Shown in pieces: positions 61,296 to 64,000 of a stretch of 64,000 nucleotides of DNA; position 1 is the first letter of the stretch, and each line of letters begins with the position of its first letter. The DNA comes from Loktanella sp. S4079. GTDB taxonomy: Bacteria; Pseudomonadota; Alphaproteobacteria; Rhodobacterales; Rhodobacteraceae. The notes below the pieces were generated by a model. That model saw only the letters and a program-made list of their open reading frames with translations. It had not been told where the DNA came from and did no database searches. The translations under genes and the position numbers were made by a program. The stretch is taken from NCBI RefSeq assembly GCF_000967725.1, contig NZ_JXYE01000004.1:145895-209894 (forward strand), written 5' to 3'.

Positions 61296-62039
61296 TTAAG
61301 CCTGCCTCGCTTTGGAAACCCACCAATCTCCTTTGCATTTTTGAACTGTGGCCCAGCTAAGCTCCAATGTTGTTGCGATGTAGTTCGTCGTACATCCGTC
61401 ATCAAACAACTCATATACCCGAGCACGATCATACTTCTCGTTCGAATTTCGTGGCTTGATTTCACGTCCAGTCGATTTGATCCAATTGGATATCGTCTGG
61501 GGTGTTGGCCCATGTTTCTCGCTCAAGACGCGAAGAGACTGTCCATTTTCCCAGTCCTTTGCAATCGCTTCGAAAACGTCAATACCAGCAGTCTTCAAAG
61601 CATGAATCGCATTGCGACGTGTGACGCCCAACTCTCTTGCGAACTGATCAAGAGACTTAACCCGTTCAAACAGTGCAGGTAGTTCTTCGACCGGCTGTTC
61701 AATTCTGATATCAGGCTGAAAACCTTTGTAAAACGAGGGCGCTCGAGCCCGTCCTTGAATTCTTAGACTAGCCTTAGCAGCGCTAAGTTCATTTTTTTGG
61801 CGCTGTGCGTGTGCATACTCGCTGGTCGACGATTTACGACGTATGAGCTGTTTCCTCCTTGAAGTAATTATCTTTGGTGGGTGCAGTGAAGCAAGCACAT
61901 CATAAGCCTCTTGTGCTAGGCGAAGAGCTTCTTTTGCTTGAAGCAAACTCTCCTTGGCCTGTCGCAGCATTGGATGGTCTTTTTCGTTTGGCGCGCCAAG
62001 ACAGCTAGCATTGGTGTGCGCTTCAGAAAGCCGATCCAT
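61296..62039 (-). CDS. multi-helix-turn-helix DNA-binding protein
   Basis: I choose the ATG at 62,039 (247 residues), with AAGGA seven bases upstream; a longer frame starts at 62,105. Residues about 25-60 form a coiled coil rich in Ala, Gln and Leu. The C-terminal half has three helix-turn-helix-like units: S-L-D-Q-F-A-R-E-L-G-V-T-R-R-N-A, S-L-R-V-L-S-E-K-H-G-P-T-P-Q-T-I, and Y-I-A-T-T-L-E-L-S-W-A-T-V. It has no catalytic motif. It is divergent from the Ner-like regulator, and might regulate the transposon or the DRT3 leader. I do not recognise the family. Confidence 0.7.
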   Translation of the reverse strand: MDRLSEAHTNASCLGAPNEKDHPMLRQAKESLLQAKEALRLAQEAYDVLASLHPPKIITSRRKQLIRRKSSTSEYAHAQRQKNELSAAKASLRIQGRARAPSFYKGFQPDIRIEQPVEELPALFERVKSLDQFARELGVTRRNAIHALKTAGIDVFEAIAKDWENGQSLRVLSEKHGPTPQTISNWIKSTGREIKPRNSNEKYDRARVYELFDDGCTTNYIATTLELSWATVQKCKGDWWVSKARQA

Positions 62040-62232
62040 ATCTGGTTCCTTTACCGTGATTCTAGTTTTGAAGATAATCTCAGTTTGCAGTGCTTTCGCC
62101 AACATGAGTTCTCATTTTGGTAGATGAGTCATCAACCAAATCTGAGATTCCGCAGGCAACAAGGTCGAAAATCTTGACGTAGGTACGGTTGGAGGGAAGG
62201 TATCCAGAACAGCAAAAAAGTTTGATGAATTT

Positions 62233-62463
62233 ATGAAACCAGATCTCGCAAAGCATGAACTTCTCAAGTTCAGGCTTCGACATGAAAAGAAGCTGACCCT
62301 TTCAGAGATCGCAAAGCGGTTGAACATCAAACCCGGAAGTGTGACCGCCGTCAGTCAGGGCTACCGCCGTTCTCGGCGGGTCGAACAGGCCCTAGCTGAT
62401 GCGCTGGACACGTCACCCGAAGAGCTGTTCCCGGATCGGAAATACGAAAGGAAGAAATCATGA
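62233..62463 (+). CDS. Ner/Nlp-type winged-helix DNA-binding regulator
   Basis: This 76-residue protein has a lambda-repressor-like helix-turn-helix (L-T-L-S-E-I-A-K-R-L-N-I-K-P-G-S-V-T about residues 23-40) in the style of phage Mu Ner and the Nlp/SfsB family, in which the recognition helix follows a short linker. Such proteins commonly repress a transposase operon. It lies upstream of tnsA on the same strand. Its ribosome site is weak. Confidence 0.78.
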   Translation: MKPDLAKHELLKFRLRHEKKLTLSEIAKRLNIKPGSVTAVSQGYRRSRRVEQALADALDTSPEELFPDRKYERKKS

Positions 62464-62478
62464 GCCCTTAAAATGCAA

Positions 62479-62544
62479 AGACCTCGAAGGAGGTCTGAGA
62501 CATCCATCAAGGTCTGAGATGCAAAAGTTACGAGCCCTTGCATC
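62479..62544 (+). promoter_or_regulatory. hairpins and repeats between the Ner-like gene and tnsA
   Basis: Two stem-loops are present: AGACCTC/GAGGTCT (62,479-62,496) and GATGCAA/TTGCATC (62,518-62,544). AGGTCTGAGA also occurs twice, 19 bases apart (62,491-62,500 and 62,510-62,519). These could be repressor sites for the Ner-like protein, or transposase sites. Their function is not known. Confidence 0.5.
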
Positions 62545-62598
62545 TCCTTCATGACCCAAATTCCGAGACCCGTCAACTCTGCAGAGCGACTCTGTGGG

Positions 62599-62650
62599 CG
62601 GTTCTCGTTTGTATCAACATCAAGGAGTGCCGTTGGCGTCGGGAGAACCG
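62599..62650 (+). promoter_or_regulatory. inverted repeat enclosing the tnsA translation start
   Basis: CGGTTCTC (62,599-62,606) and GAGAACCG (62,643-62,650) are perfect complements. Between them lie the AAGGAG ribosome site and the TTG start I choose for tnsA. Pairing would sequester the start, so it may damp translation. Confidence 0.45.
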
Positions 62651-63370
62651 GCTGCCTTGGCAAGAAACATGACTTCATTTTTTGACGACGATTTCTATCG
62701 TCCACCTGCGCCGACAACAGCTGGGTTAATGTTCCCTGCGCGGTCGAAGCAGACCGTACGTGGTTTCACTTTGGCGAAGACGCCAGCAGACCAGCATTGG
62801 CGGCAGATCATTAGCGCCAGCCAAGGCGAACGAGAAACCTGCCTCCTGCTCTTGGCAATGCCAGACCTTTGGAACATTTTCGATCAACCAAAGACTGTTA
62901 GCTTCGTAGATTTCGATGGTAAGCAGCGAACGCATCGCTTCGACTATCTCGCTCACTTTAAAGATGGCAGCAGGGTCGCATGCGCCGTGAAACCATACGA
63001 AAAGGTCGAGCGGTTAAATTTCAAGTCCACATTGGCTGCTATAAAGCGCGATCTGCCAGTAGGGTTTGCTGACAAAGTTATGCTGGTCACAGAGCGCGAA
63101 CGGCATCGCGTCGAAGTTCAGAATGCAGAGCTCTTGAACTTCTTTCGACGTTGCCCGGACACCGAAGCGGATAGCGTCGTTTCTGACCTCATAGACCGGC
63201 TATTTGGCGAAATCTCTCTGACAGAGTTGATCAGCAAGTCTGGCTTGGGAGCTCGGGCCTTCAGAGCAGCCTTTCGCGCAATCTACGCCGGAAGTCTCAT
63301 TGCTAACACCCGTGAGCTGATCACCAACAACTCAATCGTAGCGCCCAGTGGAGAAAACCATGAAGCATGA
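62633..63370 (+). CDS. tnsA: TnsA-type transposon endonuclease
   Basis: I start at the TTG at 62,633 (245 residues) because AAGGAG is five bases upstream; an ATG at 62,669 would give 233 residues and starts at M-T-S-F-F-D-D-D. The fold is a PD-(D/E)xK-type nuclease as in Tn7 TnsA: a Glu (S-Q-G-E-R-E), Asp (T-H-R-F-D-Y) and V-K-P (A-V-K-P-Y) form the expected active site. TnsA cuts the 5' ends of the transposon together with TnsB. It overlaps the next gene by 11 bases. Family assignment is by motif and context. Confidence 0.8.
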   Translation: MASGEPAALARNMTSFFDDDFYRPPAPTTAGLMFPARSKQTVRGFTLAKTPADQHWRQIISASQGERETCLLLLAMPDLWNIFDQPKTVSFVDFDGKQRTHRFDYLAHFKDGSRVACAVKPYEKVERLNFKSTLAAIKRDLPVGFADKVMLVTERERHRVEVQNAELLNFFRRCPDTEADSVVSDLIDRLFGEISLTELISKSGLGARAFRAAFRAIYAGSLIANTRELITNNSIVAPSGENHEA

Positions 63371-64000
63371 ACCAATCCGTCTTGGCGTGACCACTTGTGA
63401 TGCGATCATCGCAAACGGCGAACTGCATGCAATCACGAAAGTGACACCGCTATTCGTGAAAATGAAGTACCTTCGCGGCGATCGAGAACCCATCTCGCTC
63501 ACACATGCAGAGCTTGCCGAACTGATTAACGGAGGCCAGTTCTCGATCCAATATGGCTATTTTGAAAGTCGCCAAGTTGCGAGACGTGCCATTGCTGGGC
63601 GTTCGCTAATGACGCGCGTCTCAGCCAAAGCCCAGCTGGATGCTTTTTGGAAGGAGTGTTGGGCGACAACGTTTCTAGAAATGGAAGCCGAAGGTGCGAT
63701 TAACCGTTCCTCCGATCGCTGGGATGAGTTCCTGCCGGAACTTGAGCGCCGTGTTACTGAAAAACTCAAGTTGGGTTTGAAGAAGGCGACGGCTGGTGCC
63801 GACTTTGACAGTATCGCCTTGCGCAGGACTCCAGGAAGGACGTCCATTATGTCTTGGGTCCGAGTTTGGGAGGGCACAAAAGACCCCATGGTGTTCGTTA
63901 AGAAATCGACCTTCAACGGCAGCAACGCCAAACGCGTGGGTGCTGAACAAGAAGCCATCATTCAATGGGCCCTCGAGAGTTACTTGCATCCAAACCAAAT
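63360..64000 (+). CDS. tnsB: TnsB/Mu-type transposase N-terminal part (truncated by the window edge)
   Basis: The ATG at 63,360 overlaps the tnsA stop by 11 bases, and the frame stays open to the end of the window (213 residues seen). The visible portion is the DNA-binding N-terminal region of TnsB/Mu-transposase-like proteins, with charged helices and the K-E-C-W and W-V-R-V-W-E-G type patterns. The catalytic D-D-E integrase core must lie beyond the window. Name rests on the adjacent tnsA and the shape of the N-terminus. Confidence 0.75.
   Translation, partial: MKHEPIRLGVTTCDAIIANGELHAITKVTPLFVKMKYLRGDREPISLTHAELAELINGGQFSIQYGYFESRQVARRAIAGRSLMTRVSAKAQLDAFWKECWATTFLEMEAEGAINRSSDRWDEFLPELERRVTEKLKLGLKKATAGADFDSIALRRTPGRTSIMSWVRVWEGTKDPMVFVKKSTFNGSNAKRVGAEQEAIIQWALESYLHPNQ

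Noticed and set aside
1..64000. CRISPR array
   Set aside because: I saw no regularly spaced short repeats in the window; the only clear repeats are the two ~290-bp copies and small hairpins.

Overview
The window looks like a chromosome segment of a marine alphaproteobacterium of the Roseobacter group (Rhodobacteraceae). This is inferred from gene content and neighbourhoods rather than from a marker-gene search. Clues are a serB / serC-serA locus with a structured leader, dapD next to a LOG-family gene, a TVP38 protein paired with a flavin oxidoreductase, a C-terminally unusual PstS/OmpA-like protein, IalB, HspQ, and moderate-to-high G+C with tightly coupled operons.

Positions 1-50,180 read as ordinary core and metabolic genome. 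They hold a PilJ-domain fragment, exonuclease III, a secreted delta-type carbonic anhydrase, an asparaginase, IalB and rlmN (1-5.8 kb). A seven-gene mannoside uptake and catabolism operon follows, divergent from its LacI-type regulator, with gluconokinase and a LOG-family gene beyond it (5.8-16.9 kb). Next come dapD with two small coupled genes, a bacterial ionotropic-glutamate-receptor-like protein, a TerB-like protein, ribA and an orphan OmpR-type regulator (17-22 kb). Then come serine and sulfur amino-acid genes (23-28 kb), a dNTPase, a phosphatase, a beta-solenoid membrane protein, flavoproteins and an Att-like ABC cluster (28-37.7 kb). The core ends with thiolase, yaaA, hspQ, lolA, a PstS/OmpA-like protein, ttcA, yidD-rnpA-rpmH, the TVP38/flavoprotein pair and a histidine kinase (37.9-50.2 kb).

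A tRNA-Arg(ACG) gene at 50,243-50,319 marks the change to an accessory region that runs to the right edge. It holds three blocks. First is a Gabija-type defence operon (gajA-gajB) with a third, SieB-like membrane protein, bracketed by two imperfect ~290-bp direct repeats. Second is an uncharacterised pair: a secretion-signal-less EEP nuclease and a membrane-anchored Ig/PKD-like protein. Third is a two-reverse-transcriptase DRT3-type system (drt3a-drt3b).

Just downstream of drt3b, on the same strand, I find a candidate template RNA. A perfect 10-bp closing stem encloses about 126 nt with internal hairpins and an ACACAC tract five bases from the 3' arm. The drt3a reading frame is interrupted by one in-frame amber codon between catalytic motifs A and B. 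The window ends in the core of a Tn7-like transposon: a Ner/Nlp-type regulator, TnsA and the start of a TnsB-like transposase. A divergent multi-HTH protein precedes it. The accessory region therefore reads as a tRNA-anchored defence island abutting a Tn7-like element whose cargo would lie beyond the window.
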